Shown piece after piece: positions 36,878 through 45,563 of a DNA stretch of 54,114 bases. The notes under the pieces were generated by a model. It was not told the origin of the DNA. It was given only the letters and a program-made list of their open reading frames with translations, and did not search any database. The stretch covers positions 1-54,114 of the forward strand of contig MEDW01000001.1 of assembly GCA_001724215.1 (NCBI GenBank), written 5' to 3'. Position 1 is the stretch's first letter, and each line of letters opens with the position of its first letter. The stretch is from Erythrobacter sp. SCN 62-14 (GTDB lineage: Bacteria > Pseudomonadota > Alphaproteobacteria > Sphingomonadales > Sphingomonadaceae). The translations under genes were made by a program, and so were the position numbers.

Positions 36878-36920
36878 TTATCCACTTTCGCCCAGTTTGC
36901 CTGTGGACGAGAGTGGATAA
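36878..36920. promoter_or_regulatory. Inverted pair of DnaA boxes
   Basis: TTATCCACT at 36878-36886 and its exact reverse complement AGTGGATAA at 36912-36920 each differ from the DnaA box TTATCCACA at one position. A partial CTGTGGA lies between them (36901-36907). They sit about 110 bases downstream of the argG stop in the gene-free stretch. This could be a DnaA regulatory or titration site. There is no AT-rich unwinding region or origin-linked gene here to support a replication origin. Confidence 0.5.
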
Positions 36921-37031
36921 GTCAACGCCTCGTCGCATTTGTCATGAAGCTGCGCGCGAAGCGGCTAGCAAAGGGCCGCGGCGTCCCCTTTTGCGAGAAG
37001 CGCGCCGCCTGAAACCGCTTTGCGACTCGGC

Positions 37032-38252
37032 TCAGGCGTCGCGATTGCGGCGGGCTAGCAGGCGCAGGCGCAGCCCGTTCAGCTTGATAAAGCCTTCGGC
37101 GTCCTTCTGATCGTAAGCGCCCGCATCATCTTCAAAGGTCACGTGCGCCTCGGAATAGAGCGAGAAGGGCGATTTGCGGCCCACCACACTGGCGAGGCCC
37201 TTGTAGAGCTTGAGGCGCACTGTCCCTGTCACCTTGGCTTGGCTGTGATCAATTGCTGCCTGCAGCATCTCGCGCTCAGGCGCAAACCAGAAGCCGTTAT
37301 AGATCAGCTCGGCATAGCGCGGCATCAGCTCGTCCTTGAGATGCGCCGCGCCGCGATCCAGCGTGATCTGTTCAATGCCGCGATGCGCGCGGGCGTAAAT
37401 CTCGCCACCAGGAGTCTCATACATCCCGCGCGATTTCATGCCGACAAAGCGGTTTTCAACCAGATCAAGCCGGCCAATGCCGTGCTTGCGCCCCAGTTCA
37501 TTGAGCGCCGCCAGCAGCGTGGCCGGCGACATGGCCTCGCCGTTCAAGGCCACCCCGTCGCCTTGTTCAAAATCAATGGTGATATATTCGGGCACATCGG
37601 GCGCGTCTTCGGGATTGACGGTGCGCGAATAGACATAGTCCGGAGTTTCCTGCCACGGATCTTCGAGCACCTTGCCTTCGGATGAAGTGTGCAAGAGGTT
37701 CGCGTCGGTTGAAAACGGGCTTTCGCCGCGCTTGTCGCGGGGCACGTCGATCTGGTGGGCTTCGGCCCATGCGATCAGCGCGGTGCGGCTCGTCAGGTCC
37801 CATTCGCGCCAGGGCGCAATCACCTTGATGTCCGGGTCAAGCGCATAGGCGCTGAGTTCAAAGCGCACCTGATCATTGCCCTTGCCGGTCGCGCCGTGGG
37901 CAATCGCATCAGCGCCCGTTTCATGCGCGATTTCAACAAGGCGCTTGGAAATCAGCGGGCGCGCAATCGAGGTGCCGAGCAGATAGTCGCCTTCATAGCG
38001 GGCATTGGCGCGCATCATCGGGAAGACAAAATCGCGCACGAATTCTTCGCGCAGGTCTTCGATGAAGATATTGGCATCGGGAATGCCCATGGCGCGGGCC
38101 TTGGCGCGGGCGGGTTCGATTTCCTCGCCTTGTCCGAGATCCGCGGTGAACGTCACCACTTCAAGCCCGCGCTCTGCGCTCAGCCACTTGGCGATCACGC
38201 TGGTATCGAGACCGCCCGAATAGGCGAGGACGACTTTCTTGATGTCGGACAT
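37032..38252 (-). CDS. argG: Argininosuccinate synthase
   Basis: It joins citrulline and aspartate with ATP, the penultimate step of arginine synthesis, in the cytoplasm. The ATP-pyrophosphatase motif [10 protein letters not shown] lies at residues 10-19. The conserved [14 protein letters not shown] and [13 protein letters not shown] segments follow. At 406 residues it matches the family. It is a single transcription unit divergent from the histidine-rich protein gene. No ARG box or attenuator is evident in the 214-base spacer. Confidence 0.98.
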   Translation of the reverse strand: MSDIKKVVLAYSGGLDTSVIAKWLSAERGLEVVTFTADLGQGEEIEPARAKARAMGIPDANIFIEDLREEFVRDFVFPMMRANARYEGDYLLGTSIARPLISKRLVEIAHETGADAIAHGATGKGNDQVRFELSAYALDPDIKVIAPWREWDLTSRTALIAWAEAHQIDVPRDKRGESPFSTDANLLHTSSEGKVLEDPWQETPDYVYSRTVNPEDAPDVPEYITIDFEQGDGVALNGEAMSPATLLAALNELGRKHGIGRLDLVENRFVGMKSRGMYETPGGEIYARAHRGIEQITLDRGAAHLKDELMPRYAELIYNGFWFAPEREMLQAAIDHSQAKVTGTVRLKLYKGLASVVGRKSPFSLYSEAHVTFEDDAGAYDQKDAEGFIKLNGLRLRLLARRNRDA

Positions 38253-38372
38253 GGTGCGCTAAGATCCTTGATCTGACGGGACAGCGGCCGGGCCGCATCG
38301 TGAACGCAGCGCCCCTAACAGCGCGCAACCCACGGCGCAATGCAAGGAGCGGGCAGAAGCCGCACCTGCGAT

Positions 38373-38392
38373 GTAATGTATTATAGTATCAC
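38373..38392. promoter_or_regulatory. Zur-like imperfect dyad upstream of histidine-rich protein
   Basis: GTAATGTATTATAGTATCAC is an imperfect palindrome (GT-x-AT outer halves, ATTATA centre) in an AT-rich patch 75 bases before the ATG at 38467. It resembles Zur operators, which centre on ATAT/TATA between GT-x-AT and AT-x-AC halves. The link to Zur rests on this resemblance and on the metal-binding product downstream. Confidence 0.4.
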
Positions 38393-38466
38393 GATAATTT
38401 ATGAGACGCAGGCGCTGGGACATGCTAGTGGGTTTGCGGGATCGTTACTATCGGAGGGCCGCGCCC

Positions 38467-38877
38467 ATGACACGATTCCTCGTTTCCCTTGCTGCTGTAT
38501 CGCTTTTGGCAGGCCCGCTCGCCGCCCATGAGGTGATTCACGCAGGCCATGAAACCCACGCCCACGGCGCTGCCTGCGGCCACACCGCGATCGATCACGA
38601 CGGGCATGTTGATTACCTGCATGACGGGCATCTCCACCACGGGCATGATGGCCATGTCGACGAACACGCAATTGAAGTTTCGGCTGCCAATCCGGCGGCT
38701 GAAGAATTGGTGATGCGCGTTACCAGCGATGATCACGCCCATGGCCACGATGGCGAGGAGCACGAAATGGTGCAGCACGGCAGCCACATGGATTATATCC
38801 ATGACGGGCGCTTGCACCATCTCCACGGCGATCACACCGACGATCACGGCGCGGTGAGAGTGCTGGCCGCCAAATAG
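38467..38877 (+). CDS. Exported histidine-rich metal-binding protein
   Basis: A 136-residue protein with a signal peptide (MTRFLVSLAAVSLLAGPLAA). The mature part is about a quarter His, with two repeats of the pattern H-V/M-D-Y-L/I-H-D-G-x-L-H-H (HVDYLHDGHLHHGHDGHVDE and HMDYIHDGRLHHLHGDHTDD), separated by a short acidic linker. Such sequences bind Zn, Ni or Co. I chose ATG 38467, which lies after GGAGGG; an upstream in-frame ATG at 38401 would mask the signal peptide. It likely buffers or hands over metal in the periplasm. The Zur-like site suggests zinc, which is inference. Confidence 0.75.
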   Translation: MTRFLVSLAAVSLLAGPLAAHEVIHAGHETHAHGAACGHTAIDHDGHVDYLHDGHLHHGHDGHVDEHAIEVSAANPAAEELVMRVTSDDHAHGHDGEEHEMVQHGSHMDYIHDGRLHHLHGDHTDDHGAVRVLAAK

Positions 38878-38895
38878 CGCGCAGGCGCGCGCCGC

Positions 38896-40143
38896 TCAGT
38901 TTGCGAGCAGGCGCGCTTCCTCGGCTGCCATGTAATCGCGCGTGATCGGCACGGCGTGGCGGCTGCGGATATACTGGATCTGGTAATTGCACATGCTCGA
39001 ATATTCGAACACCGTCGCAGCGCCTGCGAGATAGAAGGTCCACATCCGGTAAAAGCGTTCATCATGCAGCGCGATGATCGCCTCGCGGTTGGCCTTGCAA
39101 TTGGCATACCATGCGCGCAGCGTGCGGCCATAGTGGAGCCGCAGATTTTCTATGTCGCTGGCGATCAGGCGATATTTTTCGGACGCTGCGAGGGTTTCGG
39201 ACAGCGCCGGGATATAGCCACCGGGGAAGATATATTTGCGTGTGAAGGCATCGGTCAGCCCGGGCTCGCCCAGCCGTCCGATGGTGTGCAGCAGCATCAC
39301 GCCATCATCGGCAAGGATGTTGGCGCAGGCCTTGAAGAAGGTTTCGAACTGGGCCTTTCCGACATGCTCGAACATCCCCACCGAGACGATCCGGTCAAAC
39401 CGGCGACCGGCAGCGGCGAAATCGCGGTAATCGACAAGCTCGATTGCAATCCGGTCGGAAAGCCCGGCGGCGGCGACTTTCTCCCGGGCAAGGGCGGCTT
39501 GTTCCTCTGATAAGGTGATGCCGGTAACGCGCACATCGTAATGGCGCGCAAGATAGATCGCCATGCCGCCCCAGCCGCAGCCGATATCGAGCACTGTGTT
39601 GCCGGGCTTGATCGCGAGTTTGGCAGCAATATGCGCCAGCTTGGCGGTCTGCGCCTCGCCAAGGGTCATATCCTCACGCGGCCAATAGGCGCAGGAATAT
39701 TGCCAGTGCTCTGGGTCCAGCATCATCTCATAGAGCGCGTTGCCGATGTCATAGTGATGCGCGACGTTCTTTTTCGATGCGATTGCCGAATTGATCTGTT
39801 CGGCGGCAAAGGCGGCACGGTTCAACAGGCCGTTCCAGAGGCTTGGCGGGTCGATCTCACCGCCCTGATCCCATGGCGAATTGGCGCGCAGCAGGGTGAC
39901 AAGGCCCATGATGTCGCCTTCCTCGACAATCAGGCGGCCATCCATGAAAGCTTCTGCCGCGCCAAGGCGCGGGTCCATGATGATGTCGCGCGGCACCTGG
40001 TCATCGGAGAGACGCACAACGATGTCGGGAAAGCCTTCTGCCGCCTGGCCGTAAGTCACTGCGCTGCCATCGGCAAAGACGACGCCAAGCCGGCCCTGAC
40101 GCACACCGCGCGAAAGAAATCGATCAAGAAGCTGTTTGCTCAT
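38896..40143 (-). CDS. cfa: Cyclopropane-fatty-acyl-phospholipid synthase
   Basis: It uses S-adenosylmethionine to methylenate double bonds in membrane phospholipid acyl chains at the inner membrane surface. The SAM motif VLDIGCGWGG is at residues 184-193. HHYDIGN at 129-135 and the conserved YSCAYW at 149-154 match the Cfa/mycolic acid synthase family. The C-terminal YIFPGGYIPALSE and HYGRTLRAWYAN segments also fit. The length of 415 residues is normal. It is convergent with the histidine-rich protein gene and lies 88 bases after the molybdopterin oxidoreductase gene. Confidence 0.96.
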   Translation of the reverse strand: MSKQLLDRFLSRGVRQGRLGVVFADGSAVTYGQAAEGFPDIVVRLSDDQVPRDIIMDPRLGAAEAFMDGRLIVEEGDIMGLVTLLRANSPWDQGGEIDPPSLWNGLLNRAAFAAEQINSAIASKKNVAHHYDIGNALYEMMLDPEHWQYSCAYWPREDMTLGEAQTAKLAHIAAKLAIKPGNTVLDIGCGWGGMAIYLARHYDVRVTGITLSEEQAALAREKVAAAGLSDRIAIELVDYRDFAAAGRRFDRIVSVGMFEHVGKAQFETFFKACANILADDGVMLLHTIGRLGEPGLTDAFTRKYIFPGGYIPALSETLAASEKYRLIASDIENLRLHYGRTLRAWYANCKANREAIIALHDERFYRMWTFYLAGAATVFEYSSMCNYQIQYIRSRHAVPITRDYMAAEEARLLAN

Positions 40144-40231
40144 GGGGGTCCCTTGTTGTTTCCGCTGCTGTCGTGAGGGATTAGCGGCCCGATACTCATT
40201 GACAAGGCGCAGCGGATATTATGCCCACCTG

Positions 40232-40981
40232 TCAGATCCCGGCGTACCATTGATATCCGGCAATATCTTCCCACAATCCGCCCTTTCCCCCGCCAATGTC
40301 ATCAAGGCTGGCGACCGCTTCGATGGCGGTAAGATATTTGGCGTGCTTGTATCCCAGATGTCGCTCAATCCGCATACGCAGGGGCGCGCCATTCTTTTCG
40401 GGCAGGGCTGCGCCGTTCAATTCGTGGGCGATGATGGTTTGGGGATGATAGGCATCAACCAGATCGATGCTTTCGTAATAAGGCCGCCCGTAAAGCGTAT
40501 CGGCGCAGCGAAAGACGATGAAATTTGCCTCAGGCCGCAGCTGTGCGCGATCTAGGAGCGTTCCCAGCTGAGGGCCGCGCCACTCAGCAATTGCGCTCCA
40601 GCCTTCCACGCAGTCATGGCGCGTGATCTGGCTGCGCTGGGGCAGGGCGCGGATGTCATCGATTGAGAGACTGAGCGGTTCAGCCACCAAACCGGTGACT
40701 TGCAACTGCCAGTCGGCAAAACCATTGGCGAGTTGTTCGCGATAAAAGTCGCTGTCAACGGTGAGCGATCCATTGCCGCGCATATCGGAGGAGCGTTGAT
40801 CGGGCCGGTATTCAGGCGCAAGGCGTTCCCGGCCGGCCAGCAGGCGATGGGCGGCGCGGTGCCAGTCCTCGGCGGTGCGGAACACGTCTTGCGCGGTCTT
40901 GGTCTTGTGAAGATCGCTGCATGCGCCGGCGCCAAGCGCCGTGAGGCCCGCCAGAACCCCGCGCCGGTTAACTCCGCTCAT
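40232..40981 (-). CDS. Tat-exported molybdopterin-dependent oxidoreductase
   Basis: A 249-residue protein with a twin-arginine start (VNRRGVLAGLTAL, Arg6-Arg7) and the sulfite-oxidase-type molybdopterin domain (PF00174-like). The likely Mo-ligand Cys124 is in TRHDCVEGWSAIAEWRG. LSIDDIRALPQ and the C-terminal HLGYKHAKYLTAIE are further signatures. It resembles MsrP/YedY but is shorter and partnered by a different cytochrome. Its ATG overlaps the cytochrome gene stop (ATGA), so the two should form one redox pair. A Cys at residue 21 after LGAGA might also allow lipidation. Confidence 0.87.
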   Translation of the reverse strand: MSGVNRRGVLAGLTALGAGACSDLHKTKTAQDVFRTAEDWHRAAHRLLAGRERLAPEYRPDQRSSDMRGNGSLTVDSDFYREQLANGFADWQLQVTGLVAEPLSLSIDDIRALPQRSQITRHDCVEGWSAIAEWRGPQLGTLLDRAQLRPEANFIVFRCADTLYGRPYYESIDLVDAYHPQTIIAHELNGAALPEKNGAPLRMRIERHLGYKHAKYLTAIEAVASLDDIGGGKGGLWEDIAGYQWYAGI

Positions 40982-41640
40982 GCGCCTGTCTCCTCGCGCC
41001 GGCCGCCATGCACCATCGCGCCAATCAGCCGCACCGGGCCCGAAACCAGCGTCAGGGCAACATGGCCGACCACAAAGCCGACCAGCGCCCAGGTGGTGAT
41101 GAAATGGATCGAACGCGCGCTTTGCCGCCCGCCCAACACATCAACCAGCCACGGGGCGAAGGGCTCGAACCCCGGGCTCATCGCAAGGCCGGTTGCGACC
41201 ATCAAGGGCAGCACAAGCGCAAATAGCGCGCCGTAAGCGAGTTTTTGCAAGGGATTGTACGGCATACCGGCTGTGCCCTTTTGGGCAAGCGCCGTGCGCC
41301 ATGCGCCAAAGGTCCAATCGCGCGCAGATGTCGCCAGATCGCGGCGGAAATGGCCATTTGCCACCATCGCCAGCCAGATCGCGAGCAGGCCAAAGGCGAA
41401 TACCAGCGCGGCGGTGTTGTGCCAATCGCGCGCGGCGGCGAGGTTGTAGCGGGCAGGCAAAGTAATCCACCCCGGAAAGCGCATCACATGGAGCCAGGCG
41501 TCCGCCGGGTCAAAGCCATAATTGCCCCAGTAAAGCCGCCGGTGCGCGTTCGAAATCGTCAGGCCCGACATGAACAGCACCACCAGCGCACCAGCATTCA
41601 CCCAATGCCACAGCCGGGTCGAGAGCGCGTGGCGCTTCAC
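40978..41640 (-). CDS. b-type cytochrome membrane anchor
   Basis: A 220-residue membrane protein with four to five helices, of the cytochrome b561 / Ni-Fe-hydrogenase-type. Candidate haem ligands are His13 in TRLWHWVNAG and histidines in RDWHNTAALVFAFG and IHFITTWALVGFVVGHVALT. It starts at a GTG that overlaps the reductase gene stop (GTGA) and ends overlapping the oxidoreductase start. It is expected to pass electrons between the quinone pool and the periplasmic molybdoenzyme, as MsrQ does for MsrP. Confidence 0.83.
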   Translation of the reverse strand: MKRHALSTRLWHWVNAGALVVLFMSGLTISNAHRRLYWGNYGFDPADAWLHVMRFPGWITLPARYNLAAARDWHNTAALVFAFGLLAIWLAMVANGHFRRDLATSARDWTFGAWRTALAQKGTAGMPYNPLQKLAYGALFALVLPLMVATGLAMSPGFEPFAPWLVDVLGGRQSARSIHFITTWALVGFVVGHVALTLVSGPVRLIGAMVHGGRREETGA

Positions 41641-42404
41641 GCGCCCGCCTGTTCGCGCGCCAGCCAGATGACATCGCGCGGTTGGTCAAGCAGGTGCTGG
41701 CCGCTGTCGATGAACAGGCTTTGCCCGCTCTTCATCACGCCGGAGGCGAGGAACAGCGCGGCGGTGACGATCTCATCAGCGCCGGTCTTGCGGCCGAGCA
41801 GATTGAGCCGGTGCGAGATTTCGGTCTCCTCCTCGCTTTGATCGTGGCTGGCAAGGATCGCGCCGGGCGCAATACCATAGACACGCGCTTGGCGGTCGTG
41901 GCCGAACCCCTTGGCGAGCATCGCAATGGTCGAGGCCAGCGCGTGCTTCGACATCGTGTAGCTGAAGAAGTCGGGGTTGGGATTTTCCAGCTTCATGTCG
42001 GTAATCTGGATCACGATCTTTTGCGCGGCGCTTTGTGCCTGTGCCAGAAAGCCCTGCGCCATGCGAGCGGGCGAGAGAGCATTCACCTGCATCGCTTCGT
42101 GAAAGGTCGCCGGATCGAGCGCGCCTGCGCTGTCATAATCGAACACCGAAGCTGAATTGATGAGGCAGCGCCAGTCCGGCAGGCGCGCGGCGAGATCCGC
42201 GATCATCCGGGCAGCGGCCGCATCATCCGTCAGATCGCAGGCGATTGTCTCGGCGCTGGGCAATGTGGCGGCCAATGCGTCCGCTTCGGTTGAGGAGTTG
42301 CGATAGTGAATGACGCAATGCCACCCGGCAGCGGCAAAGCCGCGCACCAGCGCCGCGCCAATCCGGGTTGCACCGCCTGTCACCAGCACGGCAGGTCGGC
42401 TCAT
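41637..42404 (-). CDS. FolM/PTR1-like pteridine reductase (SDR)
   Basis: A 255-residue short-chain dehydrogenase. The NADP-binding TGGATRIGAALVRG is at residues 9-22. The usual catalytic Ser is replaced by Asp136 (VIQITDMK), 13 residues before Tyr149 and with Lys153 (YTMSK). The D-x12-Y-x3-K pattern and the PNPDFFSYTMSKHAL context match pteridine reductase and FolM, which reduce dihydropterins. It overlaps the cytochrome gene by four bases. Operon linkage to a molybdopterin enzyme suggests a pterin-related role; this link is inference. Confidence 0.8.
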   Translation of the reverse strand: MSRPAVLVTGGATRIGAALVRGFAAAGWHCVIHYRNSSTEADALAATLPSAETIACDLTDDAAAARMIADLAARLPDWRCLINSASVFDYDSAGALDPATFHEAMQVNALSPARMAQGFLAQAQSAAQKIVIQITDMKLENPNPDFFSYTMSKHALASTIAMLAKGFGHDRQARVYGIAPGAILASHDQSEEETEISHRLNLLGRKTGADEIVTAALFLASGVMKSGQSLFIDSGQHLLDQPRDVIWLAREQAGA

Positions 42405-42501
42405 GCGCGCACCTCAAAGCAGAATCTGTTCATGCGGACAGGGCTCTAACAAAGCCCTTAGGGCGCGGCAATCAGCTTGGCGTTATACAGATCGGGTCGG
42501 A

Positions 42502-42530
42502 GCGCTGCGGCATGGGGAGGGCCGCAGCGC
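42502..42530 (-). terminator. Hairpin after the glycine-zipper gene
   Basis: GCGCTGCGGC (42502-42511) and GCCGCAGCGC (42521-42530) form a perfect 10-base stem with a 9-base loop, ten bases past the stop of the minus-strand gene ending at 42541. The following minus-strand sequence (TCCGACCCGATCTG) has no T run, so it may define a 3' end by other means. Confidence 0.5.
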
Positions 42531-42540
42531 CCCGGCACCA

Positions 42541-42990
42541 TCAGCGGCAGCGGATCCCGCCGCGATCAATTTCCCGGCCAAGCAGGCCGCCGCCCACTGC
42601 ACCAAGCACCGTGCCCAGTGCGCGGTCGCCTTCGGTGTCAATCGCGCGGCCGAGCAGTGCGCCTGCACCTGCGCCAATGATCAAGCCGGTCGTGCCATTG
42701 TCACGGCGGCAGCGCCAGCGACCATCATCGCCGCGCCACACTCGATCATTGCGGCCCAGACGGCGTGGCTCAAGATAGCGCCCGCGGTCGTCATAGATGC
42801 GGTGACGTTTGCCCTTGCCGCGGCGGTGTTCAGCAACCTCAATGACTGGCAGCGAGGCAGCGGGCTCTGCGGCAAAGCCGAAAGGCGTGGTCAGCGAAGC
42901 GAGCGGCGCACGCGGCAGTTCAGCAGCCTGTGCAGGCACGGCAATGGCCAGCATCGGTGCGGCAACGGCAAGAAGCGAAAAGGTCTTCAT
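42541..42990 (-). CDS. Glycine-zipper (17 kDa surface antigen-like) envelope protein
   Basis: A 149-residue exported protein with signal peptide MKTFSLLAVAAPMLAIAVPA. The central part is Arg-rich (EHRRGKGKRHRIYDDRGRYL). The C-terminal part contains a glycine-zipper segment, GTTGLIIGAGAGALLGRAID and GTVLGAVGGGLLGREID (about residues 98-140), which can span or insert in a membrane. This is the Rickettsia 17 kDa antigen/YMGG type. I start at ATG 42990 after AAGGGA; the longer frame to 43035 lacks a signal. Function is generally unknown, with an outer membrane or envelope-stability role likely. Confidence 0.78.
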   Translation of the reverse strand: MKTFSLLAVAAPMLAIAVPAQAAELPRAPLASLTTPFGFAAEPAASLPVIEVAEHRRGKGKRHRIYDDRGRYLEPRRLGRNDRVWRGDDGRWRCRRDNGTTGLIIGAGAGALLGRAIDTEGDRALGTVLGAVGGGLLGREIDRGGIRCR

Positions 42991-43006
42991 CGATCTATCC
43001 CTTGTT

Positions 43007-43028
43007 GTGTTCTCGTGAGGGAGAACAC
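43007..43028. promoter_or_regulatory. Perfect 8-base dyad before the glycine-zipper gene
   Basis: GTGTTCTC at 43007-43014 and GAGAACAC at 43021-43028 are inverted copies six bases apart, 17 bases upstream of the ATG at 42990. The half-sites TGTTCT/AGAACA match those before the secreted gene at 11389. It could be an operator or a 5'-leader hairpin near the ribosome binding site. Confidence 0.4.
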
Positions 43029-43121
43029 GCGCCAATTAATTCATCTTGACCGAACGCTGGATGAACAGAATGTCGCACAAGTGTCAGCTGCGGTGAGCCG
43101 TTTGGGCCCTGCGATGAGATG

Positions 43122-43775
43122 TTATGACGCAGCTTTGGCAGCGGCGCGGACGCGCATTTCGGCGCTTAAGGCGGGCAGTGCAGCCAGCTGTTCCAGTTCT
43201 TGGCGGCTTGCCTTGCCAGCGTGCAGTGCCAGGAATGCGCGCGCCACATTCCAAGCCGGATCGCCGAGGTCGATTCGCTCCAGACTGTCGCCAGCGGCCA
43301 CATCGCCGGGCTCGATCACCCGGAAATACCACCCGCAGCGCGCACTTTTGACGATCTTGGCCACCATGCCGGACTGGCCAAAGCGATGCTCGATCTTCCA
43401 GCAGGGCTTGCGCGGCTGGCTGATTTCGATGAGCGCGCTGCCAAGGCGAAAGCGGTCACCGATGTGGACATCGCTTTCGGTGAGCCCGCTGATGGCGAGG
43501 TTCGATCCGAAAGCGCCCGGCTCGCGCAGCAATTCATGCGCGCCGATCTGGGTTTCCCACCAGGCATGGTGATCCAGCGGATAAAGGTGCACCGCCATGT
43601 CCGGCCCGCCGTGGTGGCGGCGGTCGGCCTGTTCATCAGGGGCAAGACCGTGAGGCAGCACCTGCACGGTTTCATTGCGCGGATATTTGGCAATTGCGCT
43701 CAATTCCGCGCCGTTAAAGGGCCGCGCTGTGCCAGTGCAGACGGCTTCGATTGTCCGGATGAGCGGTTCGGGCAT
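43122..43775 (-). CDS. MOSC domain protein (YiiM-like)
   Basis: A 217-residue single MOSC-domain protein. The start at ATG 43775 overlaps the rlmN stop. The signatures are HGGPDMAVHLYPLDHHAWW near residue 55 and the conserved cysteine in SQPRKPCWKIEHRF near residue 125, the presumed metal- or sulfur-binding position. GAFGSNLAISGL is typical of YiiM. MOSC proteins handle sulfur/molybdenum-cofactor chemistry, and YiiM detoxifies N-hydroxylated bases with Moco. Its operon partner is rlmN. Confidence 0.9.
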   Translation of the reverse strand: MPEPLIRTIEAVCTGTARPFNGAELSAIAKYPRNETVQVLPHGLAPDEQADRRHHGGPDMAVHLYPLDHHAWWETQIGAHELLREPGAFGSNLAISGLTESDVHIGDRFRLGSALIEISQPRKPCWKIEHRFGQSGMVAKIVKSARCGWYFRVIEPGDVAAGDSLERIDLGDPAWNVARAFLALHAGKASRQELEQLAALPALSAEMRVRAAAKAAS

Positions 43776-45040
43776 CAAGCCGAGGCAGCAGTGGCGGCGG
43801 CCTCGGCGGCCTCTCGGTCGCGCTGGGCGCGGGATTTCTTCTCCGCTGCCGTTTTCAGCTGGCCGCAAGCGGCATCAATATCGCGGCCACGAGGCGTGCG
43901 CACCGGCGCGGAAAAACCGCCTTGAAACACGATATCGGAAAAGGCCCGGATGCGTTCGGGGCTGGAGGTTTCATAGCCTGCGCCCGGCCAGGGGTTGAAC
44001 GGGATCAGATTGACCTTGGCGGGCAGGTTATAGGCTTTCAGCAGCCGCACCAGCTCGCGCGCGTCTTCATCGGAATCGTTCTTGTCCTTGATCATCACAT
44101 ATTCAAACGTGATGCGCCGCGCGTTGGAAGCGCCCGGATAATCGGCACAGGCCTGCAGCAGGTCTTCGATGCCATATTTCTTGTTGAGCGGCACGAGCTC
44201 GTCGCGCACCTCCTTGCGCACACCGTGCAAGGACACCGCAAGGTTCACCCCGATTTCTTCGCCGCAGCGTTCCATCATCGGGATAACGCCGCTGGTCGAA
44301 AGGGTAATCCGGCGTTTGGACAGGGCAAGCCCATCGCCGTCCATCACCAGTGTGAGCGCGTCCTTCACATGATCGAAGTTATACAGCGGCTCGCCCATGC
44401 CCATCATCACGATGTTGGTAAGGAGGCGTCCGTCGGCGGTGTAGTGGCCCGCCTCGTCATCCTCGTCGATTGCGTCAGCGTCACTCGCCATCGAGCCCTT
44501 GGGCCATTCACCGAGCGCATCGCGCGCCAGCATGACTTGGCCGACAATCTCTCCCGGCGTGAGGTTCCTCACCAGCCGCATCGTGCCGGTGTGGCAGAAC
44601 GAACAGGTCAGCGTGCAGCCCACCTGGCTGGAAACGCACAAAGTCCCGCGCGCTTCATCGGGGATGAACACCATTTCGAAATCATGGCCATCAGCCGTGC
44701 GCAGCAACCATTTACGCGTGCCATCAACCGAATGCTGGGCTTCGACCACTTGCGGGCGGCCAATCACGAACCGCTCGCTGAGCCACGGGCGCATGGCCTT
44801 GGCGATGTCAGTCATCGCGTCAAAATCAGTGACGCCGCGATGATAGAGCCAGTGGAACACCTGCTTGGCGCGCAGTTTGGCTTGGCGCGCGTCCAATCCG
44901 GCTTCCTCGAACAATTCGCGGATGCGCGGGCGGGGCAGACCGATCAGGTCGATACGGCCATCTGCGCGCGGCGTGATGTCACGCGCGGCGGGAACCGGAT
45001 CAACAAGGCCCGGGATTGGCATGAGAGCGGTGTCTGACAT
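43775..45040 (-). CDS. rlmN: 23S rRNA (adenine-C2) methyltransferase RlmN
   Basis: A radical-SAM enzyme that methylates A2503 of 23S rRNA and A37 of some tRNAs. I chose ATG 45040 ([14 protein letters not shown]), giving 421 residues; a longer in-frame prefix has no conservation. The iron-sulfur ligands are Cys142, Cys146 and Cys149 ([10 protein letters not shown]). The methyl-carrying Cys is about residue 392 in [12 protein letters not shown], and GMGEPLYN is present near residue 208. A tail of about 25 residues follows the core. It is followed by the MOSC gene with a one-base overlap. Confidence 0.96.
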   Translation of the reverse strand: MSDTALMPIPGLVDPVPAARDITPRADGRIDLIGLPRPRIRELFEEAGLDARQAKLRAKQVFHWLYHRGVTDFDAMTDIAKAMRPWLSERFVIGRPQVVEAQHSVDGTRKWLLRTADGHDFEMVFIPDEARGTLCVSSQVGCTLTCSFCHTGTMRLVRNLTPGEIVGQVMLARDALGEWPKGSMASDADAIDEDDEAGHYTADGRLLTNIVMMGMGEPLYNFDHVKDALTLVMDGDGLALSKRRITLSTSGVIPMMERCGEEIGVNLAVSLHGVRKEVRDELVPLNKKYGIEDLLQACADYPGASNARRITFEYVMIKDKNDSDEDARELVRLLKAYNLPAKVNLIPFNPWPGAGYETSSPERIRAFSDIVFQGGFSAPVRTPRGRDIDAACGQLKTAAEKKSRAQRDREAAEAAATAASA

Positions 45041-45080
45041 GATCGGCGGGCCTATAGCGATTGTGCCGCGACTTGGCGAG

Positions 45081-45563
45081 TCAGGACGTGCGCGCGGCAC
45101 ATCCGACACTGGCGGCATCCATTGCTGTGGCAACGCCCGAGAGCGCATAGCGATCGGTGAAGGCGCCATTGGCCGATCGCGCGCTGACGCTCATGGTGCT
45201 GGCTGAACGCAGAGCGGCGACAATGCTTGCGTCCATCTGCGCATTCGCACCCCACGCGTTGCGGCCTTTTGCAAGAAGCGTGAAGTTCTTCGTCCCGACC
45301 CGCAGATTGACCCGCGCGCCGTCAGCGACCTCGCGGCTCAGCACAAGGTGCACTTGTCCGCGCAGGCGTTTGTCGGGCCATGTGGCGATGCTTGCCGAAG
45401 CATCCGGCGCGGCACTGCTGTTGGTGGGCCGCGCAATCGCATAGCAGCGTTTGGGCGAAGCATCGCGAAAGGCGGCCCATGTGCCAAAAACACCCAAGCT
45501 GTCGCGCGCGGCCAACGGATGGGCGAGGGCGAGGAGGATGGCGAGGCTGGCAAACCTAATCAT
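45081..45563 (-). CDS. IalB-like (invasion associated locus B family) protein
   Basis: A 160-residue exported protein with signal peptide [19 protein letters not shown]. The mature domain has [20 protein letters not shown] and two cysteines (Cys40 and one near the C-terminus), matching the short IalB-like/DUF type common in sphingomonads. Bartonella IalB aids invasion, but in free-living relatives the role is unknown. The ATG overlaps the greB stop by eight bases, so the two are probably translationally coupled. Confidence 0.72.
   Translation of the reverse strand: MIRFASLAILLALAHPLAARDSLGVFGTWAAFRDASPKRCYAIARPTNSSAAPDASASIATWPDKRLRGQVHLVLSREVADGARVNLRVGTKNFTLLAKGRNAWGANAQMDASIVAALRSASTMSVSARSANGAFTDRYALSGVATAMDAASVGCAARTS

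Larger units (their letters stand above)
36062..37031. other. 970-base stretch without a convincing gene
   Basis: No reading frame here is persuasive on either strand. A 108-residue minus frame (36539-36865) uses many rare codons (AGA, AGG, TTA, GTA) and matches no family I know. The stretch contains a minus-strand terminator (36291-36314), an 18-base direct repeat (36555 and 36695) and an inverted pair of DnaA boxes (36878-36920). It separates rlpA from argG. It may hold a non-coding RNA, a decayed gene or regulatory DNA. Confidence 0.5.

Noticed and set aside
36878..36920. Chromosomal replication origin
   Set aside because: Only two near-consensus DnaA boxes, no AT-rich unwinding element and no origin-linked genes such as dnaA, hemE, parAB or gidA nearby.
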